From: Rhodospirillales bacterium | GTDB lineage: Bacteria > Pseudomonadota > Alphaproteobacteria > Rhodospirillales > Magnetospirillaceae | NCBI GenBank assembly: GCA_015654615.1 | Contig: JAATGN010000115.1 | Span: 1-40,425 of the forward strand | Direction of reading: 5' to 3' | Length of the DNA stretch: 40,425 nt | Shown: one piece after another, positions 15,573-24,255 of the stretch | Layout of the letters: the number at the start of each line of letters is the position of its first letter | Numbering within the stretch: the first letter of the stretch is position 1 | Position numbers and translations under genes: made by a program | The notes under the pieces: generated by a model | What the model saw: only the letters and a program-made list of their open reading frames with translations | Database searches by the model: none | Told to the model about the DNA's origin: nothing

Positions 15573-16735
15573 TCAGGGACTTCGGCGATCGCCTTTATCG
15601 CCGCCAGGACGTGGTGCGGTGGCTCCAATGGGCCGTGGTTCTGCTCTACGGCCTGCTGCTGGTCGCCCCGGTGGTCTGGCCGCGGGCCGGCGTGGCGCGT
15701 CTTACCGAGATCCTGTTCTGGGGGATCTGGTGGCCCGGCGTGATCGGCTCGATGATGCTGGTCGGGCAGTTCTGGTGCGGCGTCTTCTGCCCCGATGGAA
15801 CGGTGACCGAATTCATCAGCCGGCGCGGCCGGGGAGGCAAAGCCCCGGAATGGCTGCGCTGGGCCTGGTGGCCGCTGGTGATCTATGCGGGGCTGACCCT
15901 GCTCAGCGACGGTTTCCAGGCGCATCGCTCGGCCTGGGGCACCTTGCTGGTGGTGGGCGGCATGTCGGTGGCGGGAATGGCGGCGGGCGCCGTCTACGGC
16001 CGGGGAAAGCGGGTGTGGTGCCGGTATCTCTGCCCGGTGGCCAGCCTCTTTTCGCTGCTGTCGCGCTGCTCGATGCTGCATTTCAAGGTCGATCGCCGCC
16101 GGTGGGAGGCGGCGCCCCGCCCGGTGCCCAAGCCGGTGGATTGCCCGCTGCTGCTCGACGTCCGCCGGCTGACCAGCAACGAAAAATGCAATATGTGCGG
16201 CCGCTGCAGCGGTCATCGCGACGCCGTGGAACTGGCCTGGCGCCGGCCGGGCTCGGAAATCGAGACAATGACCGATGACGAGGTCCGCCCCTGGGACGCC
16301 GTCGGCATCTGTTACGTCCTGATCGGCCTCTCGCAGGCCGGCATCCATTGGCATGCCAGCCTGACGCAGATCCTGGCGGTCACGCTGGCCCTGGGAAGCG
16401 CCGTGGCTTTGCTGCTGGTCGCGGCGGCGTCGGGGCGGCGGCTTTTGGCGATGCGTCTCGGCTACGGGCTGATTCCCCTGGCCGGATTGGGACTGATGCT
16501 GGGCGCCGCCGAGCATTCGCTGTCGCTGCTGGCGGCGGCGGGGTTCGACGCGGCGGCGGTCCTGCCCTGGTTGCGCGGGACCGGCGTGTTGCTGGGACTG
16601 GCCTGGAGCGGCCGGCTGGGCTGGGTCCTGACCGCCGATCTGCCGCTTTTGCGCCGTCTGGGCGCCATCGCCGGTTTCGCGGCGGCCTTGGCCCCGGTGG
16701 CCGCCTGCATCCAATTCGCTCCAAGCTCTTTTTGA
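15569..16735 (+). CDS. NapH/NosR-like membrane 4Fe-4S protein
   Basis: 388 aa integral membrane protein with about eight hydrophobic segments. Two Cys-Pro signatures of the NapH/NosR/CcoG family follow transmembrane helices: FWCGVFCPDG at about 68-77 and RVWCRYLCPV at about 148-157; a third Cys group, CNMCGRCSG, lies near 207-215, with C-terminal helices after it. The family passes electrons from quinol through Fe-S clusters to a partner. Start fixed by ATGA overlap with the HEAT gene; the track ORF (14450) carries an out-of-frame N-terminal part. In this operon it probably links the quinone pool to the AprAB-like pair or the ferredoxin. Sidedness is not decided. Confidence 0.85.
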   Translation: MIRDFGDRLYRRQDVVRWLQWAVVLLYGLLLVAPVVWPRAGVARLTEILFWGIWWPGVIGSMMLVGQFWCGVFCPDGTVTEFISRRGRGGKAPEWLRWAWWPLVIYAGLTLLSDGFQAHRSAWGTLLVVGGMSVAGMAAGAVYGRGKRVWCRYLCPVASLFSLLSRCSMLHFKVDRRRWEAAPRPVPKPVDCPLLLDVRRLTSNEKCNMCGRCSGHRDAVELAWRRPGSEIETMTDDEVRPWDAVGICYVLIGLSQAGIHWHASLTQILAVTLALGSAVALLLVAAASGRRLLAMRLGYGLIPLAGLGLMLGAAEHSLSLLAAAGFDAAAVLPWLRGTGVLLGLAWSGRLGWVLTADLPLLRRLGAIAGFAAALAPVAACIQFAPSSF

Positions 16736-17005
<270 letters not shown>

Positions 17006-17034
17006 ACTTTTGCGCCGTTGTCGAATTCGATGTT

Positions 17035-17372
17035 TCCCCTCTCCCACGAGGGGCTATCGTGTTCACATATTTTCTCTTTGCTGAAAAATACTTTGCGAAG
17101 AAGGCCGGGCTTCGGGATGACGATGGATTTTGGATAACACGGATGAACACGGACAGCCACGGATGCACGCGGATAAGGGCCCGTTTGGAAATGACGGCGA
17201 AGAAAACGAAGCCGCCCGCAGAAGATGCCTGCGCTTTTTTTTATCCGTGCGCATCCGTGGCTGTCCGTGTTCATCCGTGTTGCTCAAATATCCTGCCCGC
17301 GCCCCAGGCCATCGGGCAGGTTCCGAGAACGAAGCAATGGTAGCAGTGTGAATCCGATAGCCCACGAGGGGT
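17035..17372. repeat. Large nested inverted-repeat element E1 (no REP insert)
   Basis: About 338 bp filling the gap between convergent genes. Outer ends CCCCTCTCCCACGAGGGGCTATCG and GTGTGAATCCGATAGCCCACGAGGGG are inverted relatives. Inside, AACACGGATGAACACGGACAGCC (from 17136) pairs with GGCTGTCCGTGTTCATCCGTGTT (to 17282), giving arms of about 41 bp. The centre contains GGGCCCGTTTGGAAA (17177-17191). An inverted homologue, E2, lies at 21.7-22.1 kb with the same flanking words (GCTTCGTTCTCGG, CCTGCCC). No coding capacity is convincing. Confidence 0.82.
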
Positions 17373-17382
17373 GACGGAGGCC

Positions 17383-18783
17383 TTAAGCACCCGCCGCGAT
17401 GTCCTCGGCCAGCCAGCGGGCGAAACAGGCGCATTGTTTGCGGATGTCGGGGACCGCGGTGGTTTCCCACCACATTCCCCGGGTCGGCGGCCCCAGCGCG
17501 TAGACCCGGTTCGCCGGCCCTACCAGTTCGAATCTTTCCGTGAGGTCCAGTCCGAGCGAAAGCGGATCGAGCCGCGCCAAGCCCGTGGCCAGCAGGCTTT
17601 GGATCAGGGGATGGCCGATGCGGCGGTAATCGCATTCGGGTCCCGAGCAGTTGATCATCCAGTCGAAAGCCATCGGCTCGCCGCTTCCGCCGTCGCGCCG
17701 CCGGCGGATGACGCGGACCTGCCCGTCTTCGAACGTGGCGCCATCGATGCGGCCGGCGCCGACCACCAGCCGCCCCGCGGCGCGCCAGGCGTCGATCCGA
17801 TCGGCGATCGACGGCGCCAGACGATGACGATGCACCTCCCAATAAGGTCTCAGATGCCGCAGGAATCGCCGGCGCTCGACATTCGAAAGCCCGCGCCACA
17901 GCGCCGCCACGATCGGGCGGACCGCATCCATCACGCTGCGCCAGTCATAGCCCTGCGCCGCGCCGGCACGGACTTCCCGACGAATCAGGCGCATCAGTTG
18001 GACCAGGGAGGCGGGCGGCGCCTTCTCATCGAGGAAGGACGGATAGGGACGCGTCAATTCATGCCGATGCGGCAAAAGCCCACGGCGCGACAAGGCATGG
18101 ACCGGGCCCCGGTGGCCTTGGGCCGCCAGATCGAGCACCACGTCGACCATCGTCAGTCCGGTCCCGACGATCAGGACCGAATCGTCGGGACCGATGCGGT
18201 CGATGGCGCCGGCCTCCCACGGATCTCCGATATAGCGTCCGGACTCGGTCAGGGCCGGGTCCAGCGGGAAGGGCGGACTGGGCGGGAAATTGCCGACGCT
18301 CAATACCGCCCGGTCGGCGCCGACCGCTTGTCCGTCGGCCAGCCTCAGGACCAGGCCGTCGGCCGCCGCCGCCAGATCCACCACGTCGTCCTCGGCCCGG
18401 ATGACGGTCCCGCCCCGCGCCTCGGCCTCCCGGACGGCCGAATGGAAGACGTCTTCCACATAGGCGCCGTAGGTCGCCCGGGAGACGAAGGCATGTCCGG
18501 ACGGCGGGATGTCGGAGACCTTGCCGTCGGTCGCCTCGTTCCGCCACAGCCAGCGGATGAAATGCTGGGGATCGTCGTCGAACATGCTCATGTTGGAGAC
18601 GCGCACATTGAGAAGATGGTGAGGATTGCGCGCCGAATAGGCGAGGCCGCGCCCGAAGTTGCCGCACCGGTCGTAGAGGCGTATCTCGACCGGCCGGTCG
18701 ATGGCGCGCAAAAGATGGACGGCGAACACCGTGCCGGTAAAGCCGGCGCCGACGACGGCGATGCGCGTGGGATTTTCCGTCAT
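17383..18783 (-). CDS. FAD/NAD(P)-binding oxidoreductase (NAD_binding_9-like)
   Basis: 466 aa. N-terminal FAD fold RIAVVGAGFTGTVFAVHLL at about 7-25; ARNPHHLLNVRVSNMSMF is typical of the FAD-NAD(P)-binding family annotated as NAD_binding_9; a second dinucleotide motif VLIVGTGLTMVDVVLDL is near residue 200; and a C-terminal NCSGPECDY segment follows. Soluble, with no Fe-S motif. AAGG six bases before the ATG fixes the start; the track start 38 codons upstream is less likely. Divergent from the binding protein/rhodanese pair with a CTAGTA motif between. May supply electrons or oxidise a thiol in the same pathway (inference); specific substrate unknown. Confidence 0.82.
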   Translation of the reverse strand: MTENPTRIAVVGAGFTGTVFAVHLLRAIDRPVEIRLYDRCGNFGRGLAYSARNPHHLLNVRVSNMSMFDDDPQHFIRWLWRNEATDGKVSDIPPSGHAFVSRATYGAYVEDVFHSAVREAEARGGTVIRAEDDVVDLAAAADGLVLRLADGQAVGADRAVLSVGNFPPSPPFPLDPALTESGRYIGDPWEAGAIDRIGPDDSVLIVGTGLTMVDVVLDLAAQGHRGPVHALSRRGLLPHRHELTRPYPSFLDEKAPPASLVQLMRLIRREVRAGAAQGYDWRSVMDAVRPIVAALWRGLSNVERRRFLRHLRPYWEVHRHRLAPSIADRIDAWRAAGRLVVGAGRIDGATFEDGQVRVIRRRRDGGSGEPMAFDWMINCSGPECDYRRIGHPLIQSLLATGLARLDPLSLGLDLTERFELVGPANRVYALGPPTRGMWWETTAVPDIRKQCACFARWLAEDIAAGA

Positions 18784-18950
18784 GGCACCTTCATCGGATG
18801 TCGTCGCGCCGATTCCCCCGCCGCCGGCCCCGAGTCGGCGGGAATTCGGCATCGTCCCGTCGTTCTGGCAAATAGCCATGGGGGAACGGATTTGCAAGGG
18901 AGGAGGCCGTCCAGATAAAACACCGGATAATCGTATATTGAAACAATAAA

Positions 18951-18960
18951 TCTAGTAGTT
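18951..18960. promoter_or_regulatory. CTAGTA motif in the divergent 18.8-19.0 kb promoter region
   Basis: AATCTAGTAGTTT (reverse AAACTACTAGATT) sits in the AT-rich part of a 246-base divergent gap. It matches the sites at 29.94 and 36.71 kb over TACTAGAYT. The plus-strand gene has AAGGAG nine bases before its ATG. Confidence 0.45.
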
Positions 18961-19029
18961 TTTAAGATAGATCTTGACGCCGCCGCCCCGCCGTCGCCAG
19001 CATCGCCTTCGGACAAGGAGAGACTGGTC

Positions 19030-20022
19030 ATGACGTCAAGGATTCTGTGCGCCGTTCTGCTGATGATCGCCGCGATGACGGGGCCCGCCGCCGCCGAGGT
19101 GGCCGAGGCGCGGTTCGCCCGGATGACCGGATTGGGATATCTGCAGATCTATCTGCTGCAGGATCTGAAGCTGGTCGAGAAGAACGCCAAGGCGCAGGGG
19201 GTGGAGTTGACCGCCCGCTACACCACGCTCGGCCAGCCGACCGCGGTCAACGACGCCCTGCTGTCGGGCAGCGCCGATTTCGCCGCGGCCGGCATCACGC
19301 CCTTCATCACGCTGTGGGACAAGACGCGCGGCAATGTCGACGTCAGGGCGGTGGCGGCCTTGAACTCGCAGCCGGCCTTTCTCAATACGATCAATCCCAA
19401 TGTGAAATCCCTGAAGGACTTCAGCGAAAAGGACCGCATCGCCCTGCCGGCAGTGAAAGTGGCCTTTCAGGCGACGATCCTGCAGATGGCGGCCGAGCAG
19501 GCATTCGGCCAATATGACAAGCTCGACGTCCTGACGGTGGGATTGTCGCATGCCGACGCCACCAACGCGCTGCTGTCGGGCAAGAGCGAGATCACCGCCC
19601 ATTTCACCAGCCCGCCCTACCAGTATCAGCAATTGGAGGACCCCAAGGTCCATCGCGTGCTGTCGTCCTATGACGTGACCGGCGGGCCCGCCACCTTCAG
19701 CGGCCTGTGGGCGACCACCCGTTTCCACGACGACAATCCCAAGGTGTTCAAGGTGGTGCTGGCGGCCCTCGATGAAGCCAACGCCATCATCCGCAACGAG
19801 CCGGCCAAAGCGGCCGAAATCTTCGTGCGGCTGGAGAATTCCAAGCTGACGGCGGCCCAGGTCGAGACCCTGCTCAAGGACCCCGACATCCAATTCACCA
19901 TTGCGCCGCAGAACATTACCAAATACACCGCTTTCATGGCGCGCGTCGGCACCATCAAAAAGGCGCCGGACAGTTGGAAAGACCTGTTCTTTTCCGACAT
20001 CGACCACTTGCAGGGGAGCTGA
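19030..20022 (+). CDS. Orphan ABC substrate-binding protein, SsuA/TauA/THI5-like
   Basis: 330 aa. Sec signal peptide MTSRILCAVLLMIAAMTG ending near AAA at ~23. The binding fold begins FARMTGLGYLQIYLLQDLKLVE and contains DALLSGSADFAAAGITPF, typical of sulfonate/taurine-type binding proteins, and TFSGLWATTRFHDDNPKVFK. No permease or ATPase gene is adjacent, so it may feed one of the two importers in the window. It is followed four bases later by the rhodanese gene, pointing to a sulfur-containing ligand (inference). Confidence 0.88.
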   Translation: MTSRILCAVLLMIAAMTGPAAAEVAEARFARMTGLGYLQIYLLQDLKLVEKNAKAQGVELTARYTTLGQPTAVNDALLSGSADFAAAGITPFITLWDKTRGNVDVRAVAALNSQPAFLNTINPNVKSLKDFSEKDRIALPAVKVAFQATILQMAAEQAFGQYDKLDVLTVGLSHADATNALLSGKSEITAHFTSPPYQYQQLEDPKVHRVLSSYDVTGGPATFSGLWATTRFHDDNPKVFKVVLAALDEANAIIRNEPAKAAEIFVRLENSKLTAAQVETLLKDPDIQFTIAPQNITKYTAFMARVGTIKKAPDSWKDLFFSDIDHLQGS

Positions 20023-20026
20023 AGCG

Positions 20027-21628
20027 ATGGGCGCGGGATCGGGACGGATTGCCGCCGACGCGGTGCGGGCCCGTCTGAAGGCGGGCGACGAACTGGCCTT
20101 TCTCGATGTGCGCGAGGAGGGCCCCTACAGTCGCGCCCAGCCGCTGTTCGCCGTCAATCTGCCCTTGAGCCGGTTCGAGCAGGACGTCGCGCGGCTGCTT
20201 CCCAGGCCGACCGTTCCCATCCTGCTGTTCGACGGCGGCGAGGGCCTGGCCCTGCCGGCCAAGCGGCTGCTGGCCGCGTTGGGCTATCACGATGCGACGG
20301 AGGTCGCCGGCGGCCTGGAGGGATGGCAGGCGGCGGGCGGCGCGCTGTTTCGCGACGTCAACGTGCCCAGCAAGGCCTTCGGCGAATGGGTCGAGACCCA
20401 TCGCCGCACGCCGATGATCGAGGCCGAGGACCTGCACGACCTGCAGCGCCGGCGCGCCGACGTCGTCGTCCTCGATTGCCGGCCGTTTCACGAATATCAC
20501 CGCATGGCCGTGCCGGGGGCCGTCAATTGCCCGGGGGCCGAGCTGGTGCTGCGGGCCGGCGGGCAGATCCGCTCGCCCGACACGCTGGTGGTGGTCAGCT
20601 GCGCCGGCCGCACCCGCTCGATCATCGGCGCCCAGTCGCTGATCAACGCCGGCCTGCCCAATCCGGTGCGGGCCTTGCGCAACGGAACCATCGGCTGGCA
20701 TCTGGCCGGCCTGTCGCTGGAACTGGGGGCCGACCGCCGGGCCGGAATTCCCGCCGCCGACAGGCTGGCCTGGGCCCGCCAGGCGGCGGCGGACGTCGCT
20801 TCGCGGGCCGGCGTGCAGGTGATCACCGCCGACTCCCTGGCTCGTTTCGAGCGCGAGGCCGAGGCGCGGACCCTGTTCCGTTTCGACGTCCGCAGTCCCG
20901 AGGAGCATGCGGCCGGCCATGCCGGCGGATTCTTCAACGCTCCCGGCGGTCAACTGATCCAGGCCACCGACGAATATGTCGGCATCCGCGGGGCCCGCAT
21001 CGTGCTGGCCGACGACGACGGGGTCCGCGCCCTGATGACGGCGTCCTGGCTGCGGCAGATGGGCTGGCGCGACGTCTTCGTCCTGGCCGATTCCCTGGCG
21101 GATCGCCTCGACGGGACGGGCGCGTGGCGGCCGGCGCCGCCCGCCCCGGAGCCGGCGGCGCCGGAGGTTTCGGCCGAGGCGCTGTCCGTGCTGCTGCGGA
21201 ACGACCGGGCCGTGGTGGCCGACCTGGCGCCCAGTCCGGCGCATGCGGCCGGCCACATCCCGGGCGCCCGTTTCCTGTTGCGCTCGCGTCTCGAGAGCGA
21301 TCTGCGACGATGCGGCGCGGGCGATCGGACATTGGTCCTGACCTCGCCGGACGGCCGGCTGGCCCGCCATGTCCGGCCGGACGCGGCGGCGCTGGCCGAT
21401 CGGCGGCCGCTGGCGGTGCTGACCGGCGGCACCGCGGCCTGGCAGCAGGCCGGATTACCGCTCGAGACCGGCATCGAGGCGCCGCTGTCGCCGCCGGACG
21501 ACGTCTATAAGCGGCCCTATGAAGGAATCGACAACGCCGACGAATTCATGCGGGCCTATATCGATTGGGAATTGCAGCTGGTCGCGCAGATCCGCCAGGA
21601 CGGCACGGCGCGCTTCGCACCGATTTAG
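20027..21628 (+). CDS. Four-domain rhodanese-like sulfurtransferase, one active Cys
   Basis: 533 aa, cytoplasmic. Four rhodanese modules: residues ~5-108 (LAFLDVREEGPYSRA), ~128-235 (VVLDCRPFHEYHRMAVPGA), ~270-365 (FRFDVRSPEEHAAGHAGG) and ~385-480 (VVADLAPSPAHAAGHIPGA). Only module 2 has the active loop SCAGRTRS with Cys192; the others have FDGGEG, ADDDGV and TSPDGR where Cys is expected. It would carry persulfide sulfur from thiosulfate, mercaptopyruvate or a similar donor to an acceptor. The start follows GGGGAG by eight bases; the track ORF starts inside the upstream gene. This architecture is known in proteobacteria, often near sulfur genes. Coupling to a binding protein supports a sulfur-acquisition role. 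Confidence 0.92.
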   Translation: MGAGSGRIAADAVRARLKAGDELAFLDVREEGPYSRAQPLFAVNLPLSRFEQDVARLLPRPTVPILLFDGGEGLALPAKRLLAALGYHDATEVAGGLEGWQAAGGALFRDVNVPSKAFGEWVETHRRTPMIEAEDLHDLQRRRADVVVLDCRPFHEYHRMAVPGAVNCPGAELVLRAGGQIRSPDTLVVVSCAGRTRSIIGAQSLINAGLPNPVRALRNGTIGWHLAGLSLELGADRRAGIPAADRLAWARQAAADVASRAGVQVITADSLARFEREAEARTLFRFDVRSPEEHAAGHAGGFFNAPGGQLIQATDEYVGIRGARIVLADDDGVRALMTASWLRQMGWRDVFVLADSLADRLDGTGAWRPAPPAPEPAAPEVSAEALSVLLRNDRAVVADLAPSPAHAAGHIPGARFLLRSRLESDLRRCGAGDRTLVLTSPDGRLARHVRPDAAALADRRPLAVLTGGTAAWQQAGLPLETGIEAPLSPPDDVYKRPYEGIDNADEFMRAYIDWELQLVAQIRQDGTARFAPI

Positions 21629-21681
21629 GGCTCAGGCGGCGAGGTCGCGAATTTTTGCGCGAAGAGAGCCTTTTCGCCTTT

Positions 21682-22105
21682 ACCCCTCGCCCGCTTGCGG
21701 GCTATCGGATTCACACAACTGCTTCGTTCTCGGAACCTGCCCAACGGCCTGGGACGCGGGCAAGATATCGAGCAACACGGATGAACACGGACAACCACGG
21801 ATGCGCACGGATAAGGGCCCGTTTGGAAATAACGCCGTCATTGCGAGCGCCAGCGAAGCAATCCAGCAATAGCGGCGGGATCCTGGATTGCTTCGCTTAC
21901 GCTCGCAATGACGGCGAAGAAAACGAAGCTGCCCGCAGAAGATGCCTGCGGCGCTTTTTCTTATCCGCGCCAATCCGTGGTTGTCTGTGTTCATCCGTGT
22001 TACCCAAAATTCGTCGCCATCCCGAATCGCAGTTCTCTTCACACGGCATTTTTTAGCAAAGAGAATTAATGGGTGAATGCGATAGCCCGCTTGGCGGGAG
22101 AGGGG
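21682..22105. repeat. Large nested inverted-repeat element E2 (with REP insert)
   Basis: About 424 bp between convergent genes. Ends CCCCTCGCCCGCTTGCGGGC and GCCCGCTTGGCGGGAGAGGG are inverted. Inner arms AACACGGATGAACACGGACAACC (from 21774) and GGTTGTCTGTGTTCATCCGTGTT (to 22001) match E1. GGGCCCGTTTGGAAA is at 21815-21829. A ~78 bp REP palindrome sits in the middle where E1 has none, which explains nearly all of the 86-base length difference. Orientation is opposite to E1. Confidence 0.82.
21836..21913. repeat. REP-like palindrome copy 3, nested in E2
   Basis: CGTCATTGCGAGCGCCAGCGAAGCAATCCAG pairs with CTGGATTGCTTCGCTTACGCTCGCAATGACG. Sequence on its right (GCGAAGAAAACGAAGC) continues exactly as in E1. 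Confidence 0.9.
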
Positions 22106-22132
22106 CTCAATCTCACCCGCCTGCTCCGGTCT

Positions 22133-22831
22133 TTACCGTCCCAACCATTGGTTCAAGGCCGCGGTGACGGCCTCCGGCACTTCGACGCTCGCCATATGGC
22201 CGCAAGTCTCGAAGATCCGCAATTCGGCGCCGGGGATGGCGGCGGCGATCTCTTCATGGTCGGCCAGCGGGCTCCATTCGTCCTGACGGCCGCAACCGAC
22301 CAGCGTCGGGCAGGAGATCCGGCCGAGGATCGGCGTCGGATCCGGGCGGTTCAGCAAGGCCTTGATCTGGCCGGCGAAAATCTCCGGCGTGGCGCGGCGG
22401 ACCATGGCGCGCAGAGCGTCCATGAAGGCGGCCTGCCGCCGCCGGTCGGGATGGACCATCGGGGGCAGCCATTGGTCGGCCAGGGCGCCCATGCCCTCGG
22501 CGAAGGCCAGATCGACCAGCCGCTGCCGCTTTTCCACCTCTCCCGGCCCGCGCGGACGGATGCCGGTGTCGAAGACGGCCAGGCGGGTGACCCGCTCGGG
22601 GGCTGTCCGCACGACGTGGAAGGCAACGCGACCGCCCATCGAATGGCCGGCCAGGGCGAAGCGCTCCGGCGCGATCGCCAGGACGCGCTCGGCCATGGCT
22701 TCGATGGAATCGGCGCCGTAGAAAACGGGACTGAGAATCCGCGCGGTTCCCCGCAGGGCGGCCTGCTGAGCGGTCCACACCGTTTCGTCGCAGAGCAGGC
22801 CGGGCAAAAGGATCAACGTCTGGCCGGACAT
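22133..22831 (-). CDS. Alpha/beta hydrolase (MhpC/BioH-like)
   Basis: 232 aa. LILLPGLLCDETVW supplies the oxyanion segment, GHSMGG the nucleophile elbow at about 62-67, GRQDEWSP the acid and CGHMASVE the catalytic His, so the triad is complete. Carboxylesterase, C-C hydrolase or thioesterase is possible. It follows the transhydrogenase gene on the same strand, but a REP palindrome in the 144-base gap may separate the transcripts. Confidence 0.88.
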   Translation of the reverse strand: MSGQTLILLPGLLCDETVWTAQQAALRGTARILSPVFYGADSIEAMAERVLAIAPERFALAGHSMGGRVAFHVVRTAPERVTRLAVFDTGIRPRGPGEVEKRQRLVDLAFAEGMGALADQWLPPMVHPDRRRQAAFMDALRAMVRRATPEIFAGQIKALLNRPDPTPILGRISCPTLVGCGRQDEWSPLADHEEIAAAIPGAELRIFETCGHMASVEVPEAVTAALNQWLGR

Positions 22832-22868
22832 TCGAAGGGGCTTTCCTGGAAGACGGCGTTTTCTTCTT

Positions 22869-22944
22869 CGTCATTGCGAGCGCAGCGAAGCAATCCAGCA
22901 GCGGCGGCGGGATCCTGGATTGCTTCGCTGCGCTCGCAATGACG
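22869..22944. repeat. REP-like palindrome copy 4
   Basis: CGTCATTGCGAGCGCAGCGAAGCAATCCAGC and its inverse around GCGGCGGGATC. Lies between two minus-strand genes, so it could trim or attenuate the operon mRNA. Confidence 0.92.
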
Positions 22945-22975
22945 CGGTTATTTCCGAACGAACTTTAACCGGCTT

Positions 22976-24247
22976 TCAGAGGCCCTGGAACAGGCTTTCC
23001 CGAAAGATCGCCTCCATGTCGCCGCGCGAGAGTTCGCTCGGAAAATTGTCGATCAGCCGTTTCTGTTCGAGGGCGCCGCTCGCCAGGGCCGCGACGTCGC
23101 CTTCGCCGAAGCCGAGTTGCGTGAGATTGAAGGGAATGCCGGTCTGCCGCATCAGGCTCAGCAAGGCGGCGGCGATCGCATCCCCGGGATGGCGCTGCGG
23201 ATCGGCGATCCCGAGGGCGGCGGCGACGGGGCGGAAGCGGTCGGGCACGGCCCGGGCCAGCCAGCGCAGGGCGGCCGGCGCATTGACGGCCACCGCCATG
23301 CCATGCGGGACCAAGGCTTTGCCGCCGCCCCATTCTTCAGGACGGAAGGCCCGCACCAGCTTGGCCACCGGATAGGACATGGCATGCGGCAGGTGGCAGC
23401 CGGAATTGCCGAAGCCGACGCCGGCCAGCAGGCCGGCGAACATCAATTGGCGGCGCGCCTCGGGGTCGTTGTCGACGACGGCCGGCACGAGATGACGGAC
23501 GGTCAGCCGGATGGCTTCCAGGCAGGCGATGGCGCTGTAGGGATTGGCGCCCTGGGTCAGGGGCCGCAGGGCGGGGGAGGCCGGCCGAGGACGCGCCGTG
23601 AAGGGCCGCGCGCTGTGGCTTTCGATGGCATGGCTGAGAACGTCGAAGCCATTGGCCGCCACCACCCGGGCCGGCAGATGGGCCAGTGTCGTCGGGTCGA
23701 GGATGCCCAGGGTCGGTCGGATGCGGCGGGAGACGATGCCGGTCTTCACCTTCGCCGCCGTCACGTCGAAAATGGCGATGCCGGTGTTCTCGGCGCCGGT
23801 GCCGAAGGTGGTCGGGCAGGCGATATGCGGTTTCAGCGGTCCCGGCACCGGCCTGGCCTCGCCGAGCGGGGCGGCGACATAGGCGATGAAATCGGCCGGC
23901 CAGGTGGAAAACAGATTGGCCGCCTTGGCCGTATCCATCACCGAACCGCCGCCCAGCGAGATGAATCCGTCGACCTTCGCCTCGACGGCGGCCCGCGCCG
24001 CTTCCAGCATGGCGAGGTCGGTCGGCTCGACCGCCGTCTGCTCGAAGACGACCGCCTCGATGCCGGCCCGGCGCAACGAGGCCTGCACGGTGTCGAAGGG
24101 CGGCAGCCGGCGGACCTGCGGATCGGTGACCAGCAGCACGCGGGTCAGGGAAAGGGCCTTCGCCTCCTCGCCGACCTCTTCCAAGGCGCCGGGACCGAAG
24201 CGGATGGCGGCGTGTTCGATGGAAAAGATCGTTTCCGTCGTGTTCAT
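22976..24247 (-). CDS. Hydroxyacid-oxoacid transhydrogenase (ADHFE1/HOT-like)
   Basis: 423 aa group III (iron-type) alcohol dehydrogenase. The sequence follows the HOT family: FGPGALEEVG, GGGSVMDTAKAANLF at about 108-122, PTTFGTGAENTGIAIFD, FDVLSHAIES, the family insert SPALRPLTQGANPYS, GFGNSGCHLPHAMSYP and LVPHGMAVAV. Asp/His residues in the last segments are the metal ligands. HOT oxidises 4-hydroxybutyrate-type hydroxyacids while reducing 2-oxoglutarate to D-2-hydroxyglutarate with tightly bound nicotinamide cofactor. AAGGA five bases before ATG sets the start. It ends an operon of ABC importer and beta-propeller genes, suggesting that the imported compound or its product is a hydroxyacid or alcohol (inference). 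Confidence 0.87.
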   Translation of the reverse strand: MNTTETIFSIEHAAIRFGPGALEEVGEEAKALSLTRVLLVTDPQVRRLPPFDTVQASLRRAGIEAVVFEQTAVEPTDLAMLEAARAAVEAKVDGFISLGGGSVMDTAKAANLFSTWPADFIAYVAAPLGEARPVPGPLKPHIACPTTFGTGAENTGIAIFDVTAAKVKTGIVSRRIRPTLGILDPTTLAHLPARVVAANGFDVLSHAIESHSARPFTARPRPASPALRPLTQGANPYSAIACLEAIRLTVRHLVPAVVDNDPEARRQLMFAGLLAGVGFGNSGCHLPHAMSYPVAKLVRAFRPEEWGGGKALVPHGMAVAVNAPAALRWLARAVPDRFRPVAAALGIADPQRHPGDAIAAALLSLMRQTGIPFNLTQLGFGEGDVAALASGALEQKRLIDNFPSELSRGDMEAIFRESLFQGL

Positions 24248-24255
24248 GATGATCC

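Noticed and set aside
10766-16735. Denitrification (nos) gene cluster because of NosL-like and NosR/NapH-like parts
   Set aside because: No nosZ, nosD, nosF or nosY, and the NosL-like domain lacks the CGMM motif.
17035-22105. Composite transposon formed by E1 and E2
   Set aside because: Neither element encodes a transposase and no target duplication was evident; described only as inverted flanking repeats.
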